Positions 37,093-45,251 of a DNA stretch of 64,000 nt are shown one piece after another. Position 1 is the first letter of the stretch, and each line of letters opens with the position of its first letter. The position numbers and the translations under genes were made by a program. Below the pieces are notes generated by a model. That model was given only the letters and a program-made list of their open reading frames with translations. It did no database searches and was not told the origin of the DNA. This DNA comes from Burkholderiales bacterium (lineage in GTDB: Bacteria; Pseudomonadota; Gammaproteobacteria; Burkholderiales; Casimicrobiaceae), in the NCBI GenBank assembly GCA_020851235.1, contig JADZDD010000035.1:372001-436000 (forward strand). The letters are read 5' to 3'.

Positions 37093-38319
37093 ATGAACGC
37101 CACCACGCCCCTCGAAGGCATGCGCATCGTGAGCTTCTGCCATTGGCTGCAAGGTCCGGCAGCATTGCAGTACCTCGCCGACCTCGGCGCCGAGGTCGTG
37201 CGCATCGAGCCGCCGCGCGGCGGCTTCGAGCGTCAGTGGTCGGGCGCGGGCACGCGCGTTGCCGGCGTGAGCACGATGTATCTCGCCGGCAATCGCAACG
37301 TGCGCTCCATTGCGGTCGACCTCAAGTCGGCAAGCGGGGTCGACGTCGCCTGGCGGCTCATCGGGCGCGCGCACGTCGTCGCGGAGAATTTTCGCCCCGG
37401 CGTGCTCGATCGCATCGGCCTGGGCTACGAGGCGGTGCGCGCGCGGCACCCGGCGATCATCTACGCCTCGGCAACGGGCTACGGCCAGGGTCCGTTGCGC
37501 GACCGCCCCGGGCAGGATCTGCTCTTGCAGGCGCGCGCCGGAGTCATGGCCGGCACCGGCGTGAGCGGACAGCCGACGCCGGTGGGCAACGCGGCCGTCG
37601 ACCAGCACGGCGCGACGGTGTTTGCGCTGGGCATCCTCGCGGCCTACGTGCGTCAGCAGCGCACCGGTGAGGGCTGCCGCGTCGAAGCGAGCCTGTACAC
37701 CGCGGCGATCGACCTCGTCTCCGAGGCGCTCACGCACTACGCATCAGGTGGGCACTCGCCCGCGCTGTTCCGTCGCGAGCCGCACCTCGCGAACTGGTAC
37801 AACGAGGCGCCGTACGGCGTCTACGCGCTCGTCGACGCGCACGTGGCGGTGTCGCTCAATCCCCTCGCCAAGCTCGCCGCGGCGCTCGACGACGCGCCGC
37901 TCGCCGCATTGGCCGCCGTCGATCCGTTCGCGCAACGCGACGCCTGCGCCGCCGCGCTGGCGGCGGCGTTGCGCGGGCGTCGCTTCGCCGACGTCGAAGC
38001 CGCCTTCGAGCGCGAGGGCATCTGGTACGAGCGCGTGCGTGATTTCGACGACGTGCTCGCCGACCCGCAGGCGACCTACGCCGACGTCTTCCGGCGCGTG
38101 CCCGTACGTGACGCCGAGGCCACGCTCGTCAACCATCCGGTGCGCTACGACGGTGGCGTGCCGCCACTGCGCCACCTGGCGATCGACCCGGGCGAGGATT
38201 CGCGCGCCGTCCTGCGCGAGGTGGGCTACAGCGCCGCCGAGATCGAAGCGCTCATCGCAAGCCACGCCGTCGTCGCCGCGGGCGCGACGGCGACATCCCC
38301 CGACGACAAGGCTGGCTGA
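37093..38319 (+). CDS. CaiB/BaiF family CoA-transferase
   Basis: Class III CoA-transferase of 408 residues. It begins LEGMRIVSFCHWLQGPAA, with the CoA-site PRGGFER and the segment YGQGPLRDRPGQDLLLQA. The probable catalytic Asp is in NAAVDQHGATVFALG (near residue 175). It moves CoA between carboxylic acids and probably activates the imported acid or recycles CoA. It is followed by enoyl-CoA hydratase 36 bases later. Its promoter carries the LacI operator described at 36967. Substrate unknown. Confidence 0.92.
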   Translation: MNATTPLEGMRIVSFCHWLQGPAALQYLADLGAEVVRIEPPRGGFERQWSGAGTRVAGVSTMYLAGNRNVRSIAVDLKSASGVDVAWRLIGRAHVVAENFRPGVLDRIGLGYEAVRARHPAIIYASATGYGQGPLRDRPGQDLLLQARAGVMAGTGVSGQPTPVGNAAVDQHGATVFALGILAAYVRQQRTGEGCRVEASLYTAAIDLVSEALTHYASGGHSPALFRREPHLANWYNEAPYGVYALVDAHVAVSLNPLAKLAAALDDAPLAALAAVDPFAQRDACAAALAAALRGRRFADVEAAFEREGIWYERVRDFDDVLADPQATYADVFRRVPVRDAEATLVNHPVRYDGGVPPLRHLAIDPGEDSRAVLREVGYSAAEIEALIASHAVVAAGATATSPDDKAG

Positions 38320-38355
38320 CGTGCCCTTGCCATCGCACCCGAGAGGTCATCGACC

Positions 38356-39126
38356 ATGACGACGTCGCACATCGCCTTCACCGTCGCGGAGGGCATCGCC
38401 ACGCTGCGGCTCGACCGCCCCGAGAAGCACAACGCGGTCACGCCCGAAATGGCAGCAACGATCGAACGTCACTGCGCGACGGTCGATCGCGACGACGCGA
38501 TCCGCGTGCTGCTGGTCGAAGGCGCCGGCGAGCGGGCGTTCTGTGCGGGCACCGACCTCAACGCGCTCGCGCAGTACCCGTCGACGTGGCACTTCCGCAA
38601 TCGCATCGAGTACTCGACGGCGGTGCGCAACGTGCGCAAGCCGGTCGTGGCCGCGCTCAAGGGCTGGGTGCTCGGCGGCGGCGGCGAACTCGCACTCGCG
38701 GCGGATATCCGTGTCGCCGCCACGAGCACGCGGCTGGGCTTCCCCGAAGTGACGCGCGGCTGGGTGGGCGGCGGCGGTGCCTCGCAGTTGTTGCCGCGCC
38801 TCATCGGGTACGGACAGGCGATGCGCCTCTTGCTCACGGGCGAGACGATCGACGCCGACGAGGCCCTTCGCCTGGGCATCGTCGAGTTCCTGGTCGCCGA
38901 TGCCGAGCTCGAGACACGCGCGCGGGCGCTGTGCCGGCAGATCGCGGGCCACGCGCCGATCGCCGCCGAAGCCGTTAAAGCCGCGGTCCGGGCCTCGCTT
39001 GCGACCCCGCTCGAGGCCGGCCTGCGTTACGAGAACGAGATGAACACGCTGTGCTTCGCCGGCGGCGACCATCTCGCCGGCATCCGCGCCTTCCAGCAAA
39101 GGCACGACGCCAGGGACGGGCGCTGA
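38356..39126 (+). CDS. Enoyl-CoA hydratase/isomerase family protein
   Basis: Crotonase fold, 256 residues. The CoA-binding and oxyanion motifs are AFCAGTDLNAL (near residue 63) and GWVLGGGGELALAADIRVA (near 104), with FPEVTRGWVGGGGASQLLPR following. Both usual acidic catalytic positions appear to be kept. In the same transcript as the CaiB gene, it probably hydrates the enoyl-CoA made by the acyl-CoA dehydrogenase. Start ATG 38356 lies 36 bases after the CaiB stop. Confidence 0.92.
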   Translation: MTTSHIAFTVAEGIATLRLDRPEKHNAVTPEMAATIERHCATVDRDDAIRVLLVEGAGERAFCAGTDLNALAQYPSTWHFRNRIEYSTAVRNVRKPVVAALKGWVLGGGGELALAADIRVAATSTRLGFPEVTRGWVGGGGASQLLPRLIGYGQAMRLLLTGETIDADEALRLGIVEFLVADAELETRARALCRQIAGHAPIAAEAVKAAVRASLATPLEAGLRYENEMNTLCFAGGDHLAGIRAFQQRHDARDGR

Positions 39127-39182
39127 CCACGGCGCTGGCGAGGCGCCCGCGCCCGAAGGATCACACGCGGGCGCGGCCGCGC

Positions 39183-40802
39183 TCAGCCGGCGGCATCGAG
39201 TGCAGCCAGGCGCGGCGAGCGCAGCGGCGCACCGCGGCGCGCGAGATCCGCGGCAAGGCCGATCGGCTGTGGCAGGAAGAGCCGCGCATCCATGAGCCGC
39301 GGCGGGGTCGGCACGTGCGGACGAAACGCCATCCGCGCCAGCACGTCGCGCTCGATGTCGACGCCAGGCGCCACCTCGACGAGTTCGAGCCCGTCGCGGC
39401 CGAGTCTGAGCACCGCGCGCTCGGTGACGTAGAGCACGTCCTGGCCGCGCTCGCGGCCGAACGTTCCGCTGTAGCTGATCTGTTCGACGGCAGCCACGAA
39501 CTTGCGGTGCGCTCCGTCGCTCGCGATGCGCGTGGTGCCGTGGGGCCAGCTCATGGTCGTGCCGCCCGCGGTAAAGGTGCCGCTGAAGACCACGCGCTTC
39601 GCGTTCTGCGCGATGTTGATGAACCCGCCCGGACCGATGATCCGATCCCCGAACCGGCTCACGTTGACGTTGCCCTCGGCGTCGATCTCGGCAAACGAGA
39701 GGAACGCGAGATCGAGTCCGCCGCCGTCGTAGAAGTCGAACTGGTACGGCTGGTCGATCATCGCGGCGTAGTTGCGCGAGGCGCCCGCCTCGGTTCCGGC
39801 CGCGGGTGCACCGCCGATCAAGCCCTGCTCGTTGGTGAGGCAGACGCGATCGAGCACGCCCTCCTCGGCCGCGACACTCGCAATGCCGGTGGAGATCCCC
39901 GAGCCCAGGTTGCAGATCGCTCCCGGGAAGAGCTCGAGCGCCGCGCGCCGCGCGATGATCTTGCGCGCGTCGAGCGGCAGCACCGGCATGTCGGCGAGGG
40001 GAATGCGCAGCTCGCCGGCGTACGCCGGACTGTAGGCCGTCGCGTAGGTCTGCCGCTGCCCGGGGGCGACGACGACGCAGTCGACGAGCATGCCGGGAAT
40101 CTTCACCTGCTTCGGCGGCAGCGTGTTGCGCACCGCCATGCGTTTGACCTGCACCACCACGACCCCGCCACAGCGCCGCGTCGCCTGCGCCTGCGAGAGC
40201 ACCTCGCCGAAGACCGCCTCCTCCTCCATCGTGACGTTGCCATCCTCGTCCGCCGTGGTGCCGCGCAGGAAGCACACGTCGACGTGGAAGGGCTTGTAGA
40301 AGAGGTACTCGCTGCCGCGAAACGTCACGAGCTCGACGAGATCCTCCGTCGCGCGCTTGCTCTGGCGCGCGCCGCCGTGCCGCGGATCGACGAACGTGCG
40401 CAGCCCCGTCGTCGTCAGCAGCCCGGGGCGGCCCGCGGCCATCTCGCGCATCAGGAGCGACAGCGCCCCCTGCGGCAGCGTGTAGGACTCGATCTTGTCG
40501 GCGAGCGCGAGCGCGCCGACGCGCGGCGAATTGACCAGCGTGCCGCCGACGTCGCGCTTGAGGAGTCCCTCGTGCGCGAGGTGTCCGAGGCCAAGCGTCT
40601 TGTCGTCGCCCAAGCCCACCGGGTGCACGACGGTGATCTCGCGCGGCAGCCCGGTGTCGACGAACCGGCGCCCGACCGCAGCGAGCAATTCGTCCGGCAC
40701 CGCATGGCCGCCGCCGGACCCTCCGACGAGGAGCGTGTCGCCGGAGTGAACCAGCGCCGCCGCCTGTTCGGCCGTGATGCGTCGCACGTACCCCTCCCTC
40801 AT
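39183..40802 (-). CDS. Family I acyl-CoA:acetate/3-ketoacid CoA-transferase
   Basis: CoA-transferase of 539 residues with fused alpha and beta halves (YdiF/propionate-CoA-transferase type). The alpha half has the glycine-rich LLVGGSGGGHAVPDELL, and the beta half CNLGSGISTGIASVAAEEG. The probable catalytic Glu is in CLTNEQGLIGGAPAAG (near residue 333). ATG 40802 (MREGYVRR) has GAGGG upstream; longer in-frame extensions cross the operator. It converges on the enoyl-CoA hydratase gene. Its upstream promoter carries the second LacI operator, tying it to the same regulon. Confidence 0.92.
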   Translation of the reverse strand: MREGYVRRITAEQAAALVHSGDTLLVGGSGGGHAVPDELLAAVGRRFVDTGLPREITVVHPVGLGDDKTLGLGHLAHEGLLKRDVGGTLVNSPRVGALALADKIESYTLPQGALSLLMREMAAGRPGLLTTTGLRTFVDPRHGGARQSKRATEDLVELVTFRGSEYLFYKPFHVDVCFLRGTTADEDGNVTMEEEAVFGEVLSQAQATRRCGGVVVVQVKRMAVRNTLPPKQVKIPGMLVDCVVVAPGQRQTYATAYSPAYAGELRIPLADMPVLPLDARKIIARRAALELFPGAICNLGSGISTGIASVAAEEGVLDRVCLTNEQGLIGGAPAAGTEAGASRNYAAMIDQPYQFDFYDGGGLDLAFLSFAEIDAEGNVNVSRFGDRIIGPGGFINIAQNAKRVVFSGTFTAGGTTMSWPHGTTRIASDGAHRKFVAAVEQISYSGTFGRERGQDVLYVTERAVLRLGRDGLELVEVAPGVDIERDVLARMAFRPHVPTPPRLMDARLFLPQPIGLAADLARRGAPLRSPRLAALDAAG

Positions 40803-40887
40803 GAACGTGGCGAAGCGCCACGCGGGATGCGGCGCACGCCGTGACTGCCCGGTGCGCGGGCGATCGCGCGCCGGCCGGAGCACGATC

Positions 40888-40916
40888 ATGTTGAATCGGT
40901 TCAAATGCCAAGTCAA
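40888..40916 (-). promoter_or_regulatory. Promoter with embedded LacI operator, ahead of the CoA-transferase gene
   Basis: Read on the minus strand: TTGACT (40916-40911), a 17-base spacer, CAACAT (40893-40888). The spacer holds TTGAACCGATTCAA (40904-40891), the same 14 bases in the same orientation as the 36967 site. The match extends one T further upstream. Shared architecture on opposite strands argues for one LacI-type regulator acting on both. Confidence 0.8.
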
Positions 40917-40981
40917 GCGAGGGAGGACGCCTTCGGCAGGGGCCACTCCGAGGCAGTGACGGGGTTCGATGGTGCGCGGCA

Positions 40982-41024
40982 CAACACGAAACGTGTTGAC
41001 ACGATCGAAGGATCCCCGAACAAT
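40982..41024 (+). promoter_or_regulatory. dctP promoter with 17-base perfect palindrome
   Basis: The 310-base gap between the CoA-transferase and dctP starts holds this promoter. TTGACA (40996-41001), 17 bases, then AACAAT (41019-41024) reads toward dctP. CAACACG-AAA-CGTGTTG (40982-40998) is a perfect inverted repeat overlapping the -35. It differs from the LacI operator, so a second regulator may act here. Apart from the LacI-type promoter at 40888, the rest of the gap shows only GC-rich sequence. Confidence 0.65.
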
Positions 41025-41112
41025 CGACCGCCTCACCCGACGAGAGCGCGCGCGGTCGTCGTGACCGACCCTGCCAATGGGTGAATCGTCATCGACCGGA
41101 GGAGGTTTCCCA

Positions 41113-42105
41113 ATGAAAGGTGTCATCCGCAGGATCGTCGGCGGCGCGTTCGTGCTCGGCCTCGCCGCATCGGGCGCGGCCTTCGCGCAGGCTCCCATCA
41201 CGCTGCACGGCGCCGTGCAGTTCAACGACGACCACGCCTTCACCCGTGCGCTCGTGCGGTTCCAGGAGCTCGTCGTCAAGTACTACGGCAAGCCGGTGAA
41301 CTTCGTCTTGCACAAGAACAGCGAGCTCGGCCTCGAGAAGGACTACTTCGCCTTCATGAACCAGGGCGTGTCGGTGGACTACGCGATCGTGTCGCCGGCG
41401 CACATGTCGACCTTCAGCAAGGCGGCGCCGTTCATCGACGCGCCGTTCCTCTTCCGTGACCTCAACCACTGGAACAAGGTGCTCGATGCCGACACGCTGA
41501 AGCCGATCGCCGACGAGGTCTCGGCCAAGGGTGACGTGATGCTGATCGGGTACGCGGGCGGTGGCACGCGCAACGTCTTCGCCAACAAGCCGGTGCGCAA
41601 CCTGCAGGAGATGAAGGGGCTCAAGATTCGCGTGCAGGGCGCGCCGATCTGGAGCAAGACGTTCGCCGCGGTCGGCATGTCGCCGACGGTGATCGCGTAC
41701 GACGAGATCTACAACGCGATCCAGAACGGCGTCATTCAGGCGGGTGAGAACGAGGCCGCCGGCGTCGAGGCAATGAAGTTCTACGAGGTGGCGCCGAACC
41801 TCATGCTGACGCAGCACGCGATCACGATCCGCCCGGTCTGCTTCTCGGGGAAGACGTTCAAGAAGCTCCCGCCCGAATTGCAGGCGGCGATCGTCAAGGC
41901 GGGCAAGGAAGCAGGTGCCTACGGGCGACAGCTCGAATCCGGAGAGGACTCGAAGAAGCTCGAAGCGATGGAGAAGGCGGGACGTCTGAAGCTCATCCCG
42001 TTCCCCGACAAGGCACAGATGACGAAGCTCGCCGAGCCGGTCCTCGCGGAATACGCGAAGGAGATCGGCGCCGCCGACATCTACAAGAAGATCCAGGGCA
42101 TGTAG
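41113..42105 (+). CDS. dctP: TRAP transporter solute-binding protein (DctP)
   Basis: Periplasmic receptor of 330 residues. The signal peptide ends AAFAQ near residue 26. The DctP fold includes LKIRVQGAPIWSKTFAAVG, with the Arg of KIRVQG in the usual carboxylate-binding position, and IQNGVIQAGENEAAG. AGGAGG lies seven bases before ATG 41113. It delivers the substrate to DctQ and DctM encoded downstream, after a strong hairpin. Gene neighbours suggest an organic acid that enters CoA metabolism. Confidence 0.95.
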   Translation: MKGVIRRIVGGAFVLGLAASGAAFAQAPITLHGAVQFNDDHAFTRALVRFQELVVKYYGKPVNFVLHKNSELGLEKDYFAFMNQGVSVDYAIVSPAHMSTFSKAAPFIDAPFLFRDLNHWNKVLDADTLKPIADEVSAKGDVMLIGYAGGGTRNVFANKPVRNLQEMKGLKIRVQGAPIWSKTFAAVGMSPTVIAYDEIYNAIQNGVIQAGENEAAGVEAMKFYEVAPNLMLTQHAITIRPVCFSGKTFKKLPPELQAAIVKAGKEAGAYGRQLESGEDSKKLEAMEKAGRLKLIPFPDKAQMTKLAEPVLAEYAKEIGAADIYKKIQGM

Positions 42106-42120
42106 GTCGGATCGACATCG

Positions 42121-42152
42121 GCCGGCACGCGCAACCCGCGTGCCGGCTTTTT
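42121..42152 (+). terminator. Intrinsic terminator/attenuator between dctP and dctQ
   Basis: A perfect 11-base stem GCCGGCACGCG / CGCGTGCCGGC with loop CAACC is followed by TTTTT (42148-42152). It lies 15 bases after dctP and 26 bases before dctQ. It probably terminates part of the transcription, giving more binding protein than permease, and may protect the dctP mRNA 3' end. Confidence 0.9.
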
Positions 42153-42178
42153 CGTGCACGACCGAAACGGCAGGATCC

Positions 42179-42709
42179 ATGCACAAGCTCATCCACCACT
42201 ACGCGCGCCTGCTCAACCTCCTGCTGGCGGTGAGCGTCGCGCTCCTCGTGGTGCCGGTCACCTTGCAGATGATCGCGCGCTACACGCCGCTCGTGCCTGC
42301 CTGGATCTGGACCGAGGAGATGGCGCGCTTCCTCTTCATCTGGATGGTGATGCTGGGCGCGATGATCGGGGTGCGCGAGGCCTCGCACTTCGAGGTCGAC
42401 GTCCTGCCCGACTTCCCGCCACGGATCGATGCGGCGCTGCGCATCGTGTCGATGATCTTCGTGCTGATCTTTGCGCTCGTCTTCGTGTGGTACGGCTACA
42501 GGTTCCTGCTCTTCGGCTGGAACCAGTCCTCCGAGCTGGCCGAGCTGCCGATGGGCTTCATCTTCGTCGCCTGGCCACTCACCGGCCTCACCTGGCTCGT
42601 CTTCGGCATCCAACGCCTCCTGCACGACATCCACATTGTGCGCTTCGGGCCGAGCGCCGAGGATCTCGTGCGTGAGGAGCGCGATCTCGGCAAGGGGAGC
42701 CTCATATGA
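42179..42709 (+). CDS. dctQ: TRAP transporter small permease (DctQ)
   Basis: Inner-membrane subunit of 176 residues with four hydrophobic segments. The family motif WTEEMARFLFIWMVMLGA is near residue 45, and MGFIFVAWPLTGLTW in the last segment. ATG 42179 was chosen because CAGGA is just ahead; the ORF start at 42140 lies inside the hairpin. It overlaps dctM (ATGA). DctQ joins DctM to form the membrane complex. Confidence 0.94.
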   Translation: MHKLIHHYARLLNLLLAVSVALLVVPVTLQMIARYTPLVPAWIWTEEMARFLFIWMVMLGAMIGVREASHFEVDVLPDFPPRIDAALRIVSMIFVLIFALVFVWYGYRFLLFGWNQSSELAELPMGFIFVAWPLTGLTWLVFGIQRLLHDIHIVRFGPSAEDLVREERDLGKGSLI

Positions 42710-44025
42710 TGCAGGCGGCCCTGTCGCCGGGGATGGCGGCAATCTGGCTCTTCGGCGGCTTCTTCTTCCTCATGATCCTGCGCGTGCCGGTGGCATTCGC
42801 GCTCGGGCTCGCCTGCCTGCCGATCCTCTTGATCGAGCCCAGGCTCTCGCCGATCGTGATCTTCAACACGACGTTCAAGAGCTACAACTCGTTCATCCTG
42901 CTCGCGGTGCCGTTCTTCCTGCTGACGGCCAACCTGATGAACGTCGGCGGCATCACCGACCGCCTCGTCCACCTGTCGCGCACGATGGTCGGGAACTTTC
43001 CCGGGGCGCTCGCCCAGATCAACGTGCTGCTGTCGGTCTTCTTTGCCGGCATCTCGGGAAGCTCGACCGCCGACGCCGCGAGCCAGGGCAAGATCTTCAT
43101 CGAAGCACAGGTCAAGGAGGGGTACGACCTGTCGTTCTCGATCGCGATCACCGCCGTTTCCGCCGTGCTCGGCGTGATCATTCCGCCGTCGATCCTGATG
43201 ATCGTCTGGGGTGGCGTGCTGCAGGTGTCGATCGGGGCGCTCTACCTCGCGGGCGTCGTTCCCGGGCTCCTCATCGGGCTCGCGCAGATGGCCACGGTCC
43301 ATGCCTATGCGAAGCGGCGCAACTATCCGACGTATCCGCGGGCGAGCCTGAAGGAGTTCGTTCAGGCCGCACTCGTCTCGATCCCGGCGCTGATGACACC
43401 GGTCATCATCGTCGGCGGCATCCTGGTCGGCTGGTTCACCGCCACCGAGTCGGCCGCCGCCGCCGTGATCTACGCCGCCGTGCTCTCGCTCCTCGTGTAC
43501 CGCGAGATGGGCATGAAGCAGGCCTGGGTGGCACTCCTCGAGACCGGCAAACTCTCGGCTGTCGCGCTCTTCTGCGTCGGGACCGCGTCGGTGTTCGGCT
43601 GGCTCCTCGCCTACTATCAGATCCCGAAGGCGCTGCTCTCCAACGTGACCGACTGGGGGATGGGACCGATCGGCGTCGGCTGCTTCATCGTCGGCGTATT
43701 CCTCGTCGTGGGCTGCTTCCTCGATGCGATCCCCGCGATCATCATCGTCGGGACGACGCTGCAACCGCTCGCCGCGTCGGTGGACATGCATCCCGTGTCG
43801 TTTGCGATGATCAGCATCGTGGCGCTCGCCTTCGGCCTCGTCACGCCGCCGTACGGCATGTGCCTCATGGTATCGTGCGCGATCGCCAAGGTACGATTGC
43901 GCTACGCGTTGAAGGACACGATGATCATGCTGGTGCCGATGCTCCTCGTGCTCTTTGCCATGATCGTCTGGCCGCAGATTCCGCTATGGCTGCCGGGTGT
44001 GATCCGGCCCGATTTCCTGAATTGA
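42706..44025 (+). CDS. dctM: TRAP transporter large permease (DctM)
   Basis: Ion-coupled permease of 439 residues. FFAGISGSSTADAASQG (near residue 114) and the IIPPSILMIVWGG stretch are diagnostic, and the end LFAMIVWPQIPLWLPG is typical. It overlaps dctQ by four bases. Its stop overlaps a TTG start for a nickel/cobalt permease gene, which is unusual for TRAP operons. A second ATG one codon later is possible. Confidence 0.95.
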   Translation: MMQAALSPGMAAIWLFGGFFFLMILRVPVAFALGLACLPILLIEPRLSPIVIFNTTFKSYNSFILLAVPFFLLTANLMNVGGITDRLVHLSRTMVGNFPGALAQINVLLSVFFAGISGSSTADAASQGKIFIEAQVKEGYDLSFSIAITAVSAVLGVIIPPSILMIVWGGVLQVSIGALYLAGVVPGLLIGLAQMATVHAYAKRRNYPTYPRASLKEFVQAALVSIPALMTPVIIVGGILVGWFTATESAAAAVIYAAVLSLLVYREMGMKQAWVALLETGKLSAVALFCVGTASVFGWLLAYYQIPKALLSNVTDWGMGPIGVGCFIVGVFLVVGCFLDAIPAIIIVGTTLQPLAASVDMHPVSFAMISIVALAFGLVTPPYGMCLMVSCAIAKVRLRYALKDTMIMLVPMLLVLFAMIVWPQIPLWLPGVIRPDFLN

Positions 44026-45065
44026 GCCCCGCTCCCGCGTCCGTACACGCAACCCGCTTCACGCCGGCGCAGTGGCGACACCTCGTCGGGTACTACGGTG
44101 TCATCACCGCGCTGCACGTCGCCGGATGGGGGCTCTACCTCCACTACGCGGGCAGCCACCCCAGCCTCGTCGGCCTGGGGTTCGTCGCCTACATGCTGGG
44201 CGTTCGGCACGCCTTCGACGCCGACCACATCGCGGCGATCGACGACACCGTGCGCTTCCTGTTGCAGAAGGGGCGCTCGCCCCTCGGGGTCGGCTTCTAC
44301 TTCTCGCTGGGTCACGCCTCGATCGTCGTCGTCCTCGCGCTCGCGGTCGCCGTCGCCGCGGGTCTCGTCGCGCGCCGCATGCCGCAGATGCAGGAGTGGG
44401 GCGGCCTCATCGGAGCATCGGTTTCCGGGACCTTTCTCATGGTCATCGCCGTGCTCAATCTCATCGTGCTCATGGAACTCCTCGGCGTGTGGCAGCGGGC
44501 GCGCGCCGGAACGCACAGCCACGCGCACCTCGAAGCGCTCCTCGCCCGACGCGGGCTCGTCAATCGCCTGCTCGGCGGTCGCGCCTCGAAGTGGATCGAC
44601 CACGCCTGGCACATGTATCCGCTCGGACTGCTCTTCGGACTGGGCTTCGACACCGCCTCCGAGGTCGCGCTCCTCGCCATGACCGGGGGCGCTGCAGCCG
44701 GCAGCCTGCCATTCGGCGCGGTTGCCTGCCTGCCGCTCCTCTTCGCTGCGGGAATGTCACTGCTCGACACCACCGACGGCGTGCTCATGGCCAAGGCGTA
44801 CGGATGGGCGTTCGTCGACCCGCTGCGCCGGATCTTCTACAACATCGCGACGACGGCGCTGTCGGTCGTCGTCGCCCTCGCGATCGGCTTCGTCCAGCTG
44901 GCGCAGGTCGTCATCGAAGTGTCGGGGGCGCAGGGAACGCTCGCCGCGACGATCGGCGCGATCGATTTTGCCTACGCAGGCTACGTCATCGTTGCGCTCT
45001 TCCTGGTGGCCTGGGGGTCTTCGGTCGCGTGGTGGAAATTCGGCGGCATCGCCGCGCGGCGCTGA
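44022..45065 (+). CDS. NiCoT family nickel/cobalt permease
   Basis: Inner-membrane high-affinity Ni2+/Co2+ importer (HoxN/NixA family), 347 residues. The signature RHAFDADHIAAIDD (His-x4-Asp-His) is near residue 66. The others are FSLGHASIVV, LGFDTASE and GMSLLDTTDGVLM. The proposed start is TTG 44022, overlapping the dctM stop (TTGA); no ATG or GTG lies before the first membrane segment. A His-containing loop HSHAHLE lies between segments. Coupling to a TRAP transporter suggests shared expression; the metal link to the catabolic genes is unexplained. Confidence 0.9.
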   Translation: MSPAPASVHATRFTPAQWRHLVGYYGVITALHVAGWGLYLHYAGSHPSLVGLGFVAYMLGVRHAFDADHIAAIDDTVRFLLQKGRSPLGVGFYFSLGHASIVVVLALAVAVAAGLVARRMPQMQEWGGLIGASVSGTFLMVIAVLNLIVLMELLGVWQRARAGTHSHAHLEALLARRGLVNRLLGGRASKWIDHAWHMYPLGLLFGLGFDTASEVALLAMTGGAAAGSLPFGAVACLPLLFAAGMSLLDTTDGVLMAKAYGWAFVDPLRRIFYNIATTALSVVVALAIGFVQLAQVVIEVSGAQGTLAATIGAIDFAYAGYVIVALFLVAWGSSVAWWKFGGIAARR

Positions 45066-45146
45066 GAGGACTGCCGCGCACCGCGGCGATGACGTGCGCG
45101 GCGCGCGGGGCGTGGCACCGCACGGTCTGGCCGCGAGTGTCCCCAC

Positions 45147-45179
45147 CTTAAGCGAAGCCAAAGGTACGTGGTCTATAGT
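45147..45179 (+). promoter_or_regulatory. Promoter region with QseB/PmrA-like half-sites
   Basis: CTTAAG (45147-45152), five bases, CCAAAG (45158-45163), ten bases, then -10 TATAGT (45174-45179). The spacing matches the site ahead of htrA at 50536-50568. The second half-site is degenerate. Position fits autoregulation of the two-component genes by the response regulator. Confidence 0.5.
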
Positions 45180-45251
45180 GGCCGTGCGGCGCCGTCGGGC
45201 GGTGTGGCGCCGCGGCGCGCGCGCCGATCGTGCACCCCTGCGAGAGCCCCC

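Noticed and set aside
38347-40911. Long minus-strand frame across the hydratase and CoA-transferase region
   Set aside because: Out of frame with the real CoA-transferase and antisense to the hydratase; Arg-rich nonsense composition.
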